A stretch of 64,000 nucleotides of DNA from contig JAVHLM010000006.1 in the NCBI GenBank assembly GCA_031082125.1, forward strand, positions 62,001 to 126,000, given 5' to 3'. Both the position numbers and the translations under genes were made by a program. The stretch is from Candidatus Eremiobacterota bacterium. GTDB taxonomy: Bacteria; Vulcanimicrobiota; CADAWZ01; Ess09-12. Position 1 is the first letter of the stretch, and each line of letters opens with the position of its first letter. The notes below the pieces were generated by a model, which was not told the origin of the DNA, made no database searches, and worked only from the letters and a program-made list of their open reading frames with translations. Below are positions 1 to 9,538 of this stretch, one piece after another.

Positions 1-1011
1 GGAGATCTCTGAAATGGGCACAAGCCCTTCCACGCCTTCAAGGACCTCGACGAAGACATAATTTTTCGCGATCTTGCTCACGGGGCCCTCTATCTTGTCC
101 CCTATTCTGAACTTTTCACCGAGGGCAAGCCAGGGATCGGCCTTGGCCTGGCGGAGGGACAGGGAGATGCGCTCCTTCTTGGGATCTATCTTCAGCACAA
201 GAACTTCCACCGTATCGCCAACCCTTACCACCTCTGAGGGGTGCTTCACACGGCGCCATGAAAGCTCGGACACATGGATGAGGCCGTCAACGCCGCCAAG
301 GTTCACAAAGGCGCCGAAGTCGGTGAGACGCGCCACCTTCCCGGTGCGTATCTCTCCCTCATAGAGGCTCTTGAGAGTAGCCTCACGGGAATTATCGCGC
401 TCCTCCTCGAGGACCTTTTTTCTCGAGAGGACCACTTTTCTGCGCGAACGGTCTATTTCAAGCACCTTGAGGCGCAGGGCCTCCCCTACGAAATCGGAGA
501 GGTCGCGGATGGGGCGCATGTCCACATGGGAGGCCGGCACGAAGCCGCGCAGGCCGATATCCACGATAAGGCCGCCCTTTACCTGCTCGATGCAGGTGGC
601 GGTGAGCACCTCACCCTTGTCAAGGGCATCGATTACTTTTTTCCATGCGATCTCCAGGTCGGCCCTCTTCTTGGAGAGGATGAGCTCGCCTTCCTGGTCC
701 CTCACCTTGATCACGACGACATCAACTTCGTCGCCGGGGGAGAGGCTTACGCTGTTTCCCGTGGGATCGCCCTGCACCAGCTCGTGAGAGGGGATCTTCC
801 CTTCGGTCTTGTAGCCCACATCCACATAAACCCCGTCGGGGTCAACCTTTACCACTTTCCCCTTCATGTAATAGCCTGGTGCGATGGTCTTGAATGACTG
901 CTCGTACGACTCAAAGTCGCTCATGGAGACTGGCTTCTCCTCGGTAAGAGTGGCAACGGAAGCATCCTGCTCCGGGGCTGCCGCTTCATTGGTCTTTTCA
1001 ACGTTATCCAT
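1..1011 (-). CDS. rpsA: 30S ribosomal protein S1 (partial, C-terminus outside window)
   Basis: The protein binds mRNA on the small ribosomal subunit through repeated S1 (OB-fold) domains. The visible 337 codons read from an ATG at 1011, preceded by GAAAGGAG. An acidic, non-conserved leader of about 45 residues is followed by S1 repeats starting near residues 47, 133, 218 and 305. The third is the most typical (GEIRTGKVARLTDFGAF, then GLIHVSELSW). The reading frame is still open at base 1, so at least one more repeat probably lies outside. It sits directly downstream of polA on the same strand with about 100 bp between. The family call is firm. Whether it is the ribosomal S1 or a shorter S1-repeat paralogue (as in Firmicutes) cannot be settled without the rest. 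Confidence 0.9.
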   Translation of the reverse strand, partial: MDNVEKTNEAAAPEQDASVATLTEEKPVSMSDFESYEQSFKTIAPGYYMKGKVVKVDPDGVYVDVGYKTEGKIPSHELVQGDPTGNSVSLSPGDEVDVVVIKVRDQEGELILSKKRADLEIAWKKVIDALDKGEVLTATCIEQVKGGLIVDIGLRGFVPASHVDMRPIRDLSDFVGEALRLKVLEIDRSRRKVVLSRKKVLEEERDNSREATLKSLYEGEIRTGKVARLTDFGAFVNLGGVDGLIHVSELSWRRVKHPSEVVRVGDTVEVLVLKIDPKKERISLSLRQAKADPWLALGEKFRIGDKIEGPVSKIAKNYVFVEVLEGVEGLVPISEIS

Positions 1012-1068
1012 AATTCCAGAGACTCCTTTCAAGCCCCCTGGGGGGCGCGCTGTAGTATGTGATACTCT

Positions 1069-1085
1069 GCCTGCCGGTGGCAGGC
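1069..1085 (-). other. Hairpin in the polA-rpsA spacer
   Basis: GCCTGCC-GGT-GGCAGGC forms a perfect 7-bp stem just past the polA stop codon. A second GC-rich inverted repeat (GCCCCC/GGGGGC) lies at 1033-1046, just upstream of the rpsA ribosome binding site. Neither has a T-run on either strand, so a classical intrinsic terminator is unlikely. They may instead stabilise the polA mRNA end or modulate rpsA translation, which is autogenously controlled in other bacteria. Confidence 0.3.
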
Positions 1086-1111
1086 GCCTGACAGATAATG
1101 GTCTTGAGAGG

Positions 1112-3799
1112 CTACGGGGTACTCTCCACCTCCTTTTTCGCCGGGCTTGCATGAGCCTCAAAAGGTTCAAGCTCCGACCAGTTTTTCCCTCTTTTCACGT
1201 GGACCTCCATGGGCACGGAAAGAGCTACAATCCCTTCCATGAGTGCCTTCACCGCCGAGGCAAGCTCAATATGGCGGATTTCCTCCACTTCGAAGAGAAG
1301 CTCGTCATGGATCTGCAGCACCATGGCGCCCGGGAGGTCTTGTAAGGCATCATCAACAGCTATCATGGCCCGCTTGATGATATCAGCCGCCGAGCCCTGG
1401 ACGGGCGTATTTATCGCGATACGCTCGGCGGCCTTCTTCACGTGCATGTTCCTGCTCCGGATATCGGGGATCCACCGCTTCCGGCCGAAAAGGGTGGCAA
1501 CATACCCCCGCTCCTCGGCCTCCCTTATGGTGCGCTCAATAAAGAGCCTTACCGCCGGGAAGCGCTCCATGTAGCGTGAAATATAGTCGCCTGCCTCTTT
1601 GCGGCTCACGGCTATCCTCTGGGCCAGGCCATGGCCCGACATGCCGTAGAGGATGCCGAAGTTTATCTCCTTTGCCTTCCGGCGCAGCGACGGGTCCACA
1701 TCGCCTGCGGCGGCGCCGAAAAGCTCCGAGGCAGTCATGGCATGGATATCGCCGCCTTCACGGAAGACCTTGATCATGCGCTCGTCGCCTGAGAGGTGGG
1801 CCATGACACGGAGCTCTATCTGGGAGTAATCGACGCTCACCAACAGGTGCCCCTCGAGCTCGGGCCTGAAGGCTTTCCTTATCAGGTGGCCCAGGGCTGT
1901 CCTCACGGGTATGTTCTGGAGATTGGGCTCAGAGCTGGAAAGCCTTCCCGTGGCCGTTCCCCGCGCGTTGAAGGTGGTATGAATCCTTCCCGTGAGGGGG
2001 CTCACCATTGCCGGGAGGGCATCCGCATAAGTGTTCTGAAGCTTCTTCACTTCCCTGAACTCAAGAATCTTGTCCACGATGGGATAAAGGGGCGCAAGCT
2101 CCGAGAGCACGTCCTGGGCCGTCGAATACCCCTGGGTGGTCCTGGTTTTTCCCGGGATGGAGAGCTTCCCGAAGAGGATCTCGCCGAGCTTCTTTGGTGA
2201 GCTGATATTGAATTTCTCGCCGGCCATCACGTGGATCTCCTCCTCGAGCGCCTCCGCGCGGCGCCCAAGCACTCCGGAGGCCTCCCTGAGAAGGGCGGCG
2301 TCGCAGTATATCCCTCGGTGCTCGAGGGCGGCAAGCACGGCGATAAGAGGAAGCTCCACCTCGTAAAGGACCTTCTCAAGGGACTCCTCTGCAATGCGCT
2401 CCTTCAAGATGGGCACGAGCTCCGCTATGGCAGAGGCCCCGGCAAGGGCGCAGCTTTTCACTGCGGCCGCAGGGACTTCGCCCTTCCCCCCGAGCGCCTC
2501 GAAAGGTGCCTCGAGGACCTTTCCGGCGAAACGGCGGTAGACCGAGGGAAGCTTCTGGGCCCCTTCACCGGGCTCAAGGAGAAACGAGGCCATGGCGGCA
2601 TCATAAATATTCCGCGGCAAGGGCAGCCCCTTTGTCAGAAGGAGCCTCAGAATCCCTTTCATGGCAAAGCCCCCGATCTCCCGGCAGGAGGCCAGGGCGC
2701 CCATGACCGCCGCGAGGAGCTCTTCTTCGGCCCCTGAAAGAGGCAGATAATAAAGGACATCGCGGGAAGGAGCGATGGCAAGGCCGGAAAGGGCGCTCCC
2801 CGGCCCTGCGCCGAAAAGCACCGGGCAGCCGCTCTCCTTCAGGTCCTCCAGGAGCTTCTCAAGCCTCTCCTCACCGTCAAGGACGCAGCACTCAAGAGAG
2901 GCCGCTCCATCGGCCTGCGGCAGGATCTCGGCGGGAAAGAGCTTTTTGAGGAGGCTCTTGAATTCAAAATGCTCCAGGAAGGCCTTGAGGGACTCCCCGG
3001 CAGGCGGCCCGAACCGGAAAAGCTCCCTGTCAAAGGTGATATCGAGATCGGTGCGGATCACGGCAAGCTTTCTGTCGCGGCGCGCCAGGTCCCTGTCCTT
3101 CTCAAGCAGGCCACGGAATCGCGGCGGCACTCTCTCCAGGGAGGAGAGAATCCCCTCAAGGGAGCCGAACTCGGCGAGAAGCTTCCTGGCCGTCACGTCG
3201 CCGATGCCTGCCACACCAGGCAGGTTGTCGGAAGAATCGCCGGCTATGGCTTTCAGATCGACTATCTGTGAAGGGGTGAGCCCGTATTTTGCCTTCACTT
3301 TCTCCTCGTCAAAGACCACGAACTCTGATATCCCCCTGTGGGGCGAGAGCACCTTCACGGCCGGCGACACGAGCTGAAGAAAGTCCCTGTCGGCGCTCAC
3401 TATCATCACCTCGAGCCCTTCCTTCTCGGCTTTTACCGCCAGCGTGCCGATACAGTCATCGGCCTCGTGGCCGTGCTCAAAGACTATGGGAATGCCGAAA
3501 AGGTCCACGAGCTTCTCGATGGCGTCAAGCTGCCCCGCGAGATCCTCGGGCATTTTCTGGCGGTGGGCCTTGTAGTCGCAGTATTCCCTGAGGCGCTCGG
3601 AAGGCGGGGCCTTGTCAAAGGATGCCGCCACAAAATCAGGCTTCACCTCGTCAAGCACCTTGAGGAGCATAGTGGCAAAACCGTAAAGGGCGTTCACCTT
3701 CTCCCTCTTTGATGTCTCAAGGGGCGGAAGGGCATAGAATGCCCTGTACGCGAGGCCATGGCCATCAACGAGGAGAAGCATGGGAGGCTTTTCTGTCAT
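1112..3799 (-). CDS. polA: DNA polymerase I with degenerate proofreading domain
   Basis: The enzyme fills gaps and removes RNA primers during replication and repair. Three domains follow in order: a 5' nuclease (about residues 1-285, with the acidic clusters EADD and SADRD and a helix-hairpin-helix DNLPGVAGIG), a 3'-5' exonuclease-like domain (about 300-480) and an A-family polymerase (about 490-895). The polymerase shows motif A DYSQIELRVMAHLSGD, motif B KAKEINFGILYG and motif C QIHDELLFEV, so it should be active. In the exonuclease-like domain the metal-binding acids are gone: the DTET position reads GAGP and the position of the second Asp is in GFAMKG. This is like Bacillus and Taq enzymes, so proofreading is probably absent. 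I chose the ATG at 3799 because GGAAGGTG precedes it at good spacing. A GTG three codons upstream overlaps that site. Confidence 0.96.
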   Translation of the reverse strand: MTEKPPMLLLVDGHGLAYRAFYALPPLETSKREKVNALYGFATMLLKVLDEVKPDFVAASFDKAPPSERLREYCDYKAHRQKMPEDLAGQLDAIEKLVDLFGIPIVFEHGHEADDCIGTLAVKAEKEGLEVMIVSADRDFLQLVSPAVKVLSPHRGISEFVVFDEEKVKAKYGLTPSQIVDLKAIAGDSSDNLPGVAGIGDVTARKLLAEFGSLEGILSSLERVPPRFRGLLEKDRDLARRDRKLAVIRTDLDITFDRELFRFGPPAGESLKAFLEHFEFKSLLKKLFPAEILPQADGAASLECCVLDGEERLEKLLEDLKESGCPVLFGAGPGSALSGLAIAPSRDVLYYLPLSGAEEELLAAVMGALASCREIGGFAMKGILRLLLTKGLPLPRNIYDAAMASFLLEPGEGAQKLPSVYRRFAGKVLEAPFEALGGKGEVPAAAVKSCALAGASAIAELVPILKERIAEESLEKVLYEVELPLIAVLAALEHRGIYCDAALLREASGVLGRRAEALEEEIHVMAGEKFNISSPKKLGEILFGKLSIPGKTRTTQGYSTAQDVLSELAPLYPIVDKILEFREVKKLQNTYADALPAMVSPLTGRIHTTFNARGTATGRLSSSEPNLQNIPVRTALGHLIRKAFRPELEGHLLVSVDYSQIELRVMAHLSGDERMIKVFREGGDIHAMTASELFGAAAGDVDPSLRRKAKEINFGILYGMSGHGLAQRIAVSRKEAGDYISRYMERFPAVRLFIERTIREAEERGYVATLFGRKRWIPDIRSRNMHVKKAAERIAINTPVQGSAADIIKRAMIAVDDALQDLPGAMVLQIHDELLFEVEEIRHIELASAVKALMEGIVALSVPMEVHVKRGKNWSELEPFEAHASPAKKEVESTP

Positions 3800-3939
3800 G
3801 GGGTTCACCTTCCCTTGCAGGATCCCTCGCCCGCATGGTGAGGGAAAATGGAACTATTCTCTTTCCGGGGCCATTCTCCTCCATCTGCCGGGAAATTCCA
3901 AGAGGGAAATTTATTCTCGCCGTGTAACTATTTAGCGCA

Positions 3940-5799
3940 ATGGAAAATCTTCTCAAGACCGGATCGCTCTTAAGAGAGCGCTACAAGATCAAGAAGGTCC
4001 TCTACGAGGGGAGATTTTATAATATCTACCTCGCAGAGGATCCCGAGACGAAAGGCACGATCCAGATCACCGAGTTCCACCTCGCAAAGCTCCCGCCCGC
4101 CAAGAGGAGCCTCACGGAAGAGCAGTTTCTCGAGGCCATCGATCTCCGCAAAGCCCTCTCGCACCCCATGCTCCCCACGGTCCTTGACGGCTTCTACCAT
4201 GAAGACCATGCCTACCTGGTCATGACCTACGGGGGGGGGCTGTCTCTTGAGCAGTACCTCACCATGGCCGTGAACCCTTTTACCGTTCCAGAGGCCATCG
4301 AGCGGGGCCTCAAGATAATCGACGCCCTCGCCTATCTTTATGACAGGCCCTCTCCTCTCCCCTTTTCCCACCTCGATGCGCCCCATATCCTCATTGATGA
4401 GCAGGCCAACATGAGCCTGATGGGCTTCGGCCTCCATATCTTTCTGGATCACTATTTTTCCTCGACCGATCCCTACGCCTTCTGCGCCCCTGAAATCTCC
4501 GAGGGGAAGGCCTTCTCCATACAGTCGGCGGTCTATGCCCTTGGAGCCCTCCTCTACTACATGACGACAAAGCAGAAGTTTGACATCAGGAGCAAAGCCA
4601 ATGCCCGGCCCCGCGAGGTCATCAAGGACATGCCGGCGGGCTTTGACGAGGTCCTGGAAAAAGCCCTCGCAAAGGAGCCCGCCTCGAGGTTTATTGACAT
4701 GGAGACCTTCTCGCGCAAGCTCCGGGAGGTCATTAACCCCCCGCCGCCCCCCCCGGAGCAGGTACCCGAAGTGACACCGAAAGAGGGGACGCTCCAGAAG
4801 GAAACGAGCCGCTTCGTCAAGTGGTTCGTGAGAGGCGCCATAATCGCGTGCGCGGTGCTGGCAGTGCTTGCAGCGCCTTTTCTCATCAAGAGCTTCATCA
4901 AAGGGCAGAAGCCGCCGGGCGCCGACATGGCCTATGTCCTCCCGGAAGAGAAGAACCAGATCCTCATATTTGACCTCAAAACAGGGAAAGAGCAGGCCTG
5001 GGTAACCTTTCTCGGCACGGCAAAGGCCATTGGCATTGCCGAGAACGGCGAGAGGCTCTTCATCGCAAGGAAGGAGAAGAGCATCCTTGTTGCCGATGCA
5101 AAGAGCGGGAGCTCCCTCGGCTCCTTTCCCCTCGAGGACGAGCCCTCGAACCTTATTGTGGCGCCTCAGGGGCCCTTCCTTTATATCACCGGCACGAACT
5201 CGCCTGACATCACCGCGTGGGACAGCGACACTCTCAAGACCGACTGCCTCATCACGAGCGGCGTCACCTGCCGGGCGCTTGCCGCCAGCCCCGACGGCTC
5301 AGCAATTTTTGCCGCAGGCATTGAAAGCAGGGAGATCGCCGTAATCGACAGCGTCAAAAAGAGCATCACGGCATCTTTTTCGCTGGAAGAGTCTGCCGAT
5401 GAAATAGTCGCCACCAGGGACGGCACCTTCCTTCTTGTCCTTTCCAGCGGGAAGACGGCCTTTTACCAGATCGGGGCAAAAAGCCTCGCAAAGGAGCTTA
5501 TGCTGGGGAAGGGGCAGAAGCATGGAGCGGCCGCCCGCGGCAAGGAGGGGCCTGATTATGCCTACGTGGCCTGTGAATCCGACGGGGCGATCTTCGTGCT
5601 GGACTGCGCCAGTTTCTCGGTGGTCAAGAAAACAGTGACGCGGGGGGTCCCGAGAGCCCTCGCCGTATATGAGGGGGGGAAGGTGCTCTACGTCGCCACT
5701 GTGGCCCCCGAAAGCCTCCTGCTCTTCGACAGCGCCACGCTGCGCCTCATCAAGGAATACCCTCTTCCCTTCAAGCCCTCGTCACTCCTCGTCCATTAG
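3940..5799 (+). CDS. Membrane pseudokinase with C-terminal beta-propeller
   Basis: Residues 10-265 follow the Ser/Thr protein kinase fold (ERYKIKKVLYEGRFYNIYLAED, then a hinge, an APE-like CAPEISEGKAFS and a C-lobe ending DMETFSRKLREVI). The catalytic residues are lost. The VAIK lysine position reads IQITEF, the HRD loop reads FSHLDAPHIL without the catalytic Asp/Asn pair, and DFG reads MGF. A proline-rich linker and one transmembrane helix (about 293-316) follow. An extracytoplasmic domain of about 300 residues made of YVTN/NHL-like blades (DMAYVLPEEKNQILIFDLKTG and repeats) ends the protein. The layout is that of a PknD-like receptor kinase, but with a dead kinase. I see no Shine-Dalgarno sequence near the ATG at 3940 (GCGCAATGG). 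It is divergent from polA. A role in sensing or scaffolding is inference. Confidence 0.85.
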   Translation: MENLLKTGSLLRERYKIKKVLYEGRFYNIYLAEDPETKGTIQITEFHLAKLPPAKRSLTEEQFLEAIDLRKALSHPMLPTVLDGFYHEDHAYLVMTYGGGLSLEQYLTMAVNPFTVPEAIERGLKIIDALAYLYDRPSPLPFSHLDAPHILIDEQANMSLMGFGLHIFLDHYFSSTDPYAFCAPEISEGKAFSIQSAVYALGALLYYMTTKQKFDIRSKANARPREVIKDMPAGFDEVLEKALAKEPASRFIDMETFSRKLREVINPPPPPPEQVPEVTPKEGTLQKETSRFVKWFVRGAIIACAVLAVLAAPFLIKSFIKGQKPPGADMAYVLPEEKNQILIFDLKTGKEQAWVTFLGTAKAIGIAENGERLFIARKEKSILVADAKSGSSLGSFPLEDEPSNLIVAPQGPFLYITGTNSPDITAWDSDTLKTDCLITSGVTCRALAASPDGSAIFAAGIESREIAVIDSVKKSITASFSLEESADEIVATRDGTFLLVLSSGKTAFYQIGAKSLAKELMLGKGQKHGAAARGKEGPDYAYVACESDGAIFVLDCASFSVVKKTVTRGVPRALAVYEGGKVLYVATVAPESLLLFDSATLRLIKEYPLPFKPSSLLVH

Positions 5800-5814
5800 G
5801 CATATGCCTCCGGC

Positions 5815-6891
5815 TTACCGTGAGCCTGCGAAAGTGACAAGCACCGAGGCAAAGGCGGCGATGCCCTGCCCTTCCCCCACGAAGCCCATCCCCTCGGCGG
5901 TCTTGGCTTTCACCGAGACGGCCTCAGGGGGCACGGAGAGTGCCCTCGCGATGTTCCCGGCCATGGAAGCCCTGTGAGGAGCAAGACGAGGCTTCTCGGT
6001 GATGACGATACTGTCAAGGTGGACTATGGAAAATCCTTCTTTCGAGGCCATCTCCCCCGTGCTCTCCAGAAGCCTGAGGCTCTCTGCATCGCGGTAGCGC
6101 TCATCGGTGTCCGGGAAGCGGCTTCCTATGTCGCCCGAGGCCATGGCCCCCAGAAGAGCGTCAATTATGGCGTGCACGAGCACATCAGCGTCTGAATGCC
6201 CCAAAAGCCCGAGGGAATAAGGGATAGTGACTCCTCCCAGCACAAGGGGCCTCCCGGGACTGAAGCGATGGCTGTCAAAACCTATGCCGGTGCGGTACCG
6301 GGTGCTCTGGAGCGCCTGCGACAGAGCATTCATGCGCTCCTCGAGGAAAAGCACGCGGTCCTCGATGGGCCTGAGAAAATCCCGGGACGCCGGGACTCTC
6401 TCCCTGCCGGTCCTCCGGCCTTCTCCGTCAAGAATGCCTGCATGAGCCTCCCTGCATGCCTCGGCAACAAAGCGCTGGACCTCATCGCGGCACCGCGCGA
6501 GATGCCCCCGCTTCTGGATGATGACGGAAGCCACCGTCTCGGTCCTGAAGGTGATTCCCATGAAAAGATGCTCCACCAGGATGGACTCGCCGCCCGAGGA
6601 GGCCATCTCCTCGAGGGCCTGCTCAAGGGCGCGCTTTGTGCTGGGATCAAAGATGAGGCCCCCGCCGAAATCAAGCTTATCGCCCCATCCGGCAAGCGAA
6701 AGTATCTCCTGCCTCACGGCATCTGCAGTGTAGCCGTACTTCTTCAATACCTTCGAGGGAAAGCAGTCATCTTCGGCAATAATCGCAAGGAGCAGGTGCT
6801 CAGTGCCCACGAGCTTGTGCCCCATGGCCCTGGCCTCCTCCTCGGCATCCTTTATCACCTTTCCGGCCCGCTCGCCGAAGGCCTCAAACAT
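5815..6891 (-). CDS. ispF: ClpC N-domain / IspF fusion (MECDP synthase)
   Basis: The C-terminal half (from about residue 198) is 2-C-methyl-D-erythritol 2,4-cyclodiphosphate synthase of the MEP isoprenoid pathway. The zinc ligands lie in GIGFDSHRF and VLVHAIIDALLGA, and GDIGSRFPDTD and GHSDAD are also present, so the enzyme should be active. The first 145 residues are two copies of the ClpC/ClpA N-terminal repeat: FEAFGERAGKVIKDAEEEAR with TEHLLLAI, then FDPSTKRALEQALEEM with VEHLFMGI. A short coiled linker joins the parts. No AAA ATPase module is present. I chose the ATG at 6891 because GAGGAGG lies 7 bases upstream and because it gives the usual ClpC beginning. An ATG at 6897 sits too close to that site. 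The gene overlaps the end of the upstream luxC-like gene, so it is translationally coupled. The fusion is in one open frame with no sign of an assembly join. Confidence 0.92.
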   Translation of the reverse strand: MFEAFGERAGKVIKDAEEEARAMGHKLVGTEHLLLAIIAEDDCFPSKVLKKYGYTADAVRQEILSLAGWGDKLDFGGGLIFDPSTKRALEQALEEMASSGGESILVEHLFMGITFRTETVASVIIQKRGHLARCRDEVQRFVAEACREAHAGILDGEGRRTGRERVPASRDFLRPIEDRVLFLEERMNALSQALQSTRYRTGIGFDSHRFSPGRPLVLGGVTIPYSLGLLGHSDADVLVHAIIDALLGAMASGDIGSRFPDTDERYRDAESLRLLESTGEMASKEGFSIVHLDSIVITEKPRLAPHRASMAGNIARALSVPPEAVSVKAKTAEGMGFVGEGQGIAAFASVLVTFAGSR

Positions 6892-9538
6892 TGTCATGCC
6901 TCCTCAGGTCAAGGACCTTCTTTATCTTTCCTGTCCTGGCCACGCGCGGCAAGCTCCCCTTCGGCACGATCTCGACGGAGAGGGAGCCGAGCCACTTTTC
7001 CCTGAGGGCCTCGGCAAGCTCGCCATGGCCTTCCAGGATGGCGCGCCGTATGGTGCCCGCCAGGTAGCGCTGGTCTTTTGCCTCATCAAGGCGGGATTCC
7101 ACCCTTATGACAAGGTGGTCTTTCCTCGCGGCGCTCTTCGCCACTATCTGGAAGAGGTGGCTCACCGCGGGGAAGGCCGCAAGGTGGTGCTCAATCTCAT
7201 CGGGATAGATGCTCACGGTGCCCACGCGCACCACATCATCACAGCGCCCCATGAGCTCAAAGAGCCCGTCACTCCTTCCGCAGGGGCACTGCCCCTCGAT
7301 GAGGCGGCCCGCATCGCCGGTCCTGTAGCGGATCACCGGCATGAGGCGCCTTTTAAGGTTGGTGATCACCAGCTCCCCCGTCACTCCAGGCGCCGCCGTC
7401 CCGCCTGTCTCGGGGTCTATGACCTCCAGGACCTGGTACTCCGTGAGGAGATGATGAACCGAGCCGGTGCAGTGGGGGCACTGGTAGCCCACGGGGCCGG
7501 CATCGACGGAGGCATATCCCGCCGACATGATATTCCCCGCGCTGAAGACCTTGCGCAGATACTCCTTTACTTCGTCAGAGAGATGCTCGCCGCCGTACAG
7601 AATGGTTTTCAGCTCGAGAGGCCGGGACCTCTTCTCCAGGGCCTCGGCGAGCTGGATAATCACCGAGGGGAGGCCGATAAGGGCCGTGGGCCTGAAGAGA
7701 TCAAGATATGATATGATGAGCTCCAGGTCGGCATTGCCTGCAATGGGGAGGGTCACCGATCCTATCTTCTCGAGAGCCCCGTTGGCCGCCAGGAAGGAAG
7801 TCCAGAGGTTTCCCGCCATGAAGAGATTCGCCACCACGTCCCGGGCGGTGATTCCGGCAATGCGGTACACCTCGGCCAGGACCCCGGCGACCTCATCAAA
7901 CTCGCCGTGGCCGTAAATGCAGAATTTCGGGGCCCCCGTGGAGCCTCCGCTCGCGAAAACCGAGGCCCCTTCGAGAGAGCCCGTGAGAAGGCCCGTGCCC
8001 TTGGGGGGAGAGTTCAGATAGATGTCGCTCCGCTCAAGGAAAGGAACGGCAGGCCATGCCAGGTCCTTCAGCTTCTCCCTGTAGTAAGGGGAATGGGCCT
8101 GCGCGTAATGGAGGAGCTCCCCGAGAGCCCGGTCATGGCTTCCTTCTTCTTCCGGCACCAGTGACGCAAGCTCCTCAGACTCGATGGCTGCCCAGCGCAC
8201 CAGGCGCGCAAGCTGCCAGGAGCCGTCATGGGGAGCGCCCTTCTCCCCGATGTGGGCCCTTCCAAGGCCCGTGACGCGCGTGGCGCCCAGGGCGCAGAGG
8301 TCATAAGCCACGCGCTGAAGCTCTTCCCCCGTGCCAAGGAAGCTCACGGTCTGAAGCCTCTTCCCCACAGGCAGAAGCGCGCGGCGGACCTCCTCCCAGC
8401 GGCTGTATGGCTTGACTATGAGGCACCGGTTCAGGGGGGAACACGTGAAGGCCGGGTCGTGCTCTACGATGACGGTATATTCCGTTCCCCCGGCAGGAAA
8501 GGCTGCCCTTCCCTCGCCCAGAAGCGACGCGAAGACTGCCCGCTCGCGGTATTTCAGCAGCTCTATCTCCTCGTCCATGGTGAGCTCTCCCTGGGGGAGC
8601 TCCCGCGAGATACGGGCCAGGGCCTCCTCAAGAGCCGAGAGAAACTTGAGGAACACGGCGCCCTGGGGCTTCGCTTCCACATAGAGGACCTGCGGCGATG
8701 AGCAGGCGCGCTGCTCCCACATCGCCACATCAAGCGCCAGGGCCCGGCAGATCTCCTTGAGCGGGCGGAGGGTGAGGCCCCTCCTGGTGACCAGGGCAAG
8801 GCTGTATTTGGGCCCGTAAGAGACAAGCTCACAGGAGAGAGGAAGATCACTCCGGTATGCCTCGACGGCCTTTTCACCGCCCCAGACCACGACGGCATCA
8901 CAGGCCTTCTTGAGGGCCTCTTCCACGGCACGCTCGCCTCCCCTGAAAGAGAGGAGGGAGAAGCTCCCCGAAACAAGCCCCTCGTCATCGACCTCCCTGA
9001 GGCTCTCTGCGAAAAGGAGGGGGAAGAGGGGATCGTCGCCGGAGAACTTCAGGATATTGACGTTTTTCGTCAGGAGCCCGTGCACAAGGCTGTCAATGCC
9101 GCCGATAAAGACATTCCCGGCGCTCACATGGAGGACAAGCCCCAGGGGCAGTGCCTTGACAAGGACGCTTGTGGGGCCATTCCTGACCCAACGGTCAAGG
9201 GCGCCCGGTGTGCCGAGCTCCGTGGCGACCTTCTTTTCAAGCTCACTGCGGCTGAGGAGCGCCGCAAGCGTCTCCAGTGCCCTTTCCACCATGGTGGGGT
9301 GGAACCCCGTCAGCAGAGGCATCATGGCAAGGGCCTTCTTCCTGGGGCCGTAGCTTTTATCGGCCCACCGCCTCCCTGCACGGTCAAGGACGGCGATGAT
9401 CCTGTCAAGGGGAGAGCTCCTGAGGCGCTCTTTTATCTCCAAAGCCCTTAAAACCAGGCTGGTGATGTCCTTTTCCTCCAGGGGAGCCTCGGAGCGGACC
9501 TCCTTGCCGAATAGATAATGCCTGAGCGAGGCCTTCAT
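6884..9538 (-). CDS. LuxC-type acyl-CoA reductase fused to PaaK-like CoA ligase
   Basis: Residues 1 to about 450 match the LuxC family, NADPH-dependent reductases that turn activated acyl groups into aldehydes (VLHVSAGNVFIGGIDSLV, FSGDDPLFPLLFAESL, MWEQRACSSPQ with the likely acyl-accepting Cys). Residues about 455-884 are a phenylacetate-CoA ligase-like adenylation module: the P-loop FASGGSTGAPKF, YGGEHLS, a Cys cluster CPHC and CPCG, and RYRTGDAGRL. The two halves could activate an acid and reduce it to an aldehyde in one polypeptide. The start ATG at 9538 shares the ATGA overlap with the upstream luxE stop, and the 3' end overlaps the ispF fusion. No luciferase genes are in the window, so bioluminescence is not implied. 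The acyl substrate is unknown. Confidence 0.88.
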   Translation of the reverse strand: MKASLRHYLFGKEVRSEAPLEEKDITSLVLRALEIKERLRSSPLDRIIAVLDRAGRRWADKSYGPRKKALAMMPLLTGFHPTMVERALETLAALLSRSELEKKVATELGTPGALDRWVRNGPTSVLVKALPLGLVLHVSAGNVFIGGIDSLVHGLLTKNVNILKFSGDDPLFPLLFAESLREVDDEGLVSGSFSLLSFRGGERAVEEALKKACDAVVVWGGEKAVEAYRSDLPLSCELVSYGPKYSLALVTRRGLTLRPLKEICRALALDVAMWEQRACSSPQVLYVEAKPQGAVFLKFLSALEEALARISRELPQGELTMDEEIELLKYRERAVFASLLGEGRAAFPAGGTEYTVIVEHDPAFTCSPLNRCLIVKPYSRWEEVRRALLPVGKRLQTVSFLGTGEELQRVAYDLCALGATRVTGLGRAHIGEKGAPHDGSWQLARLVRWAAIESEELASLVPEEEGSHDRALGELLHYAQAHSPYYREKLKDLAWPAVPFLERSDIYLNSPPKGTGLLTGSLEGASVFASGGSTGAPKFCIYGHGEFDEVAGVLAEVYRIAGITARDVVANLFMAGNLWTSFLAANGALEKIGSVTLPIAGNADLELIISYLDLFRPTALIGLPSVIIQLAEALEKRSRPLELKTILYGGEHLSDEVKEYLRKVFSAGNIMSAGYASVDAGPVGYQCPHCTGSVHHLLTEYQVLEVIDPETGGTAAPGVTGELVITNLKRRLMPVIRYRTGDAGRLIEGQCPCGRSDGLFELMGRCDDVVRVGTVSIYPDEIEHHLAAFPAVSHLFQIVAKSAARKDHLVIRVESRLDEAKDQRYLAGTIRRAILEGHGELAEALREKWLGSLSVEIVPKGSLPRVARTGKIKKVLDLRRHDNV

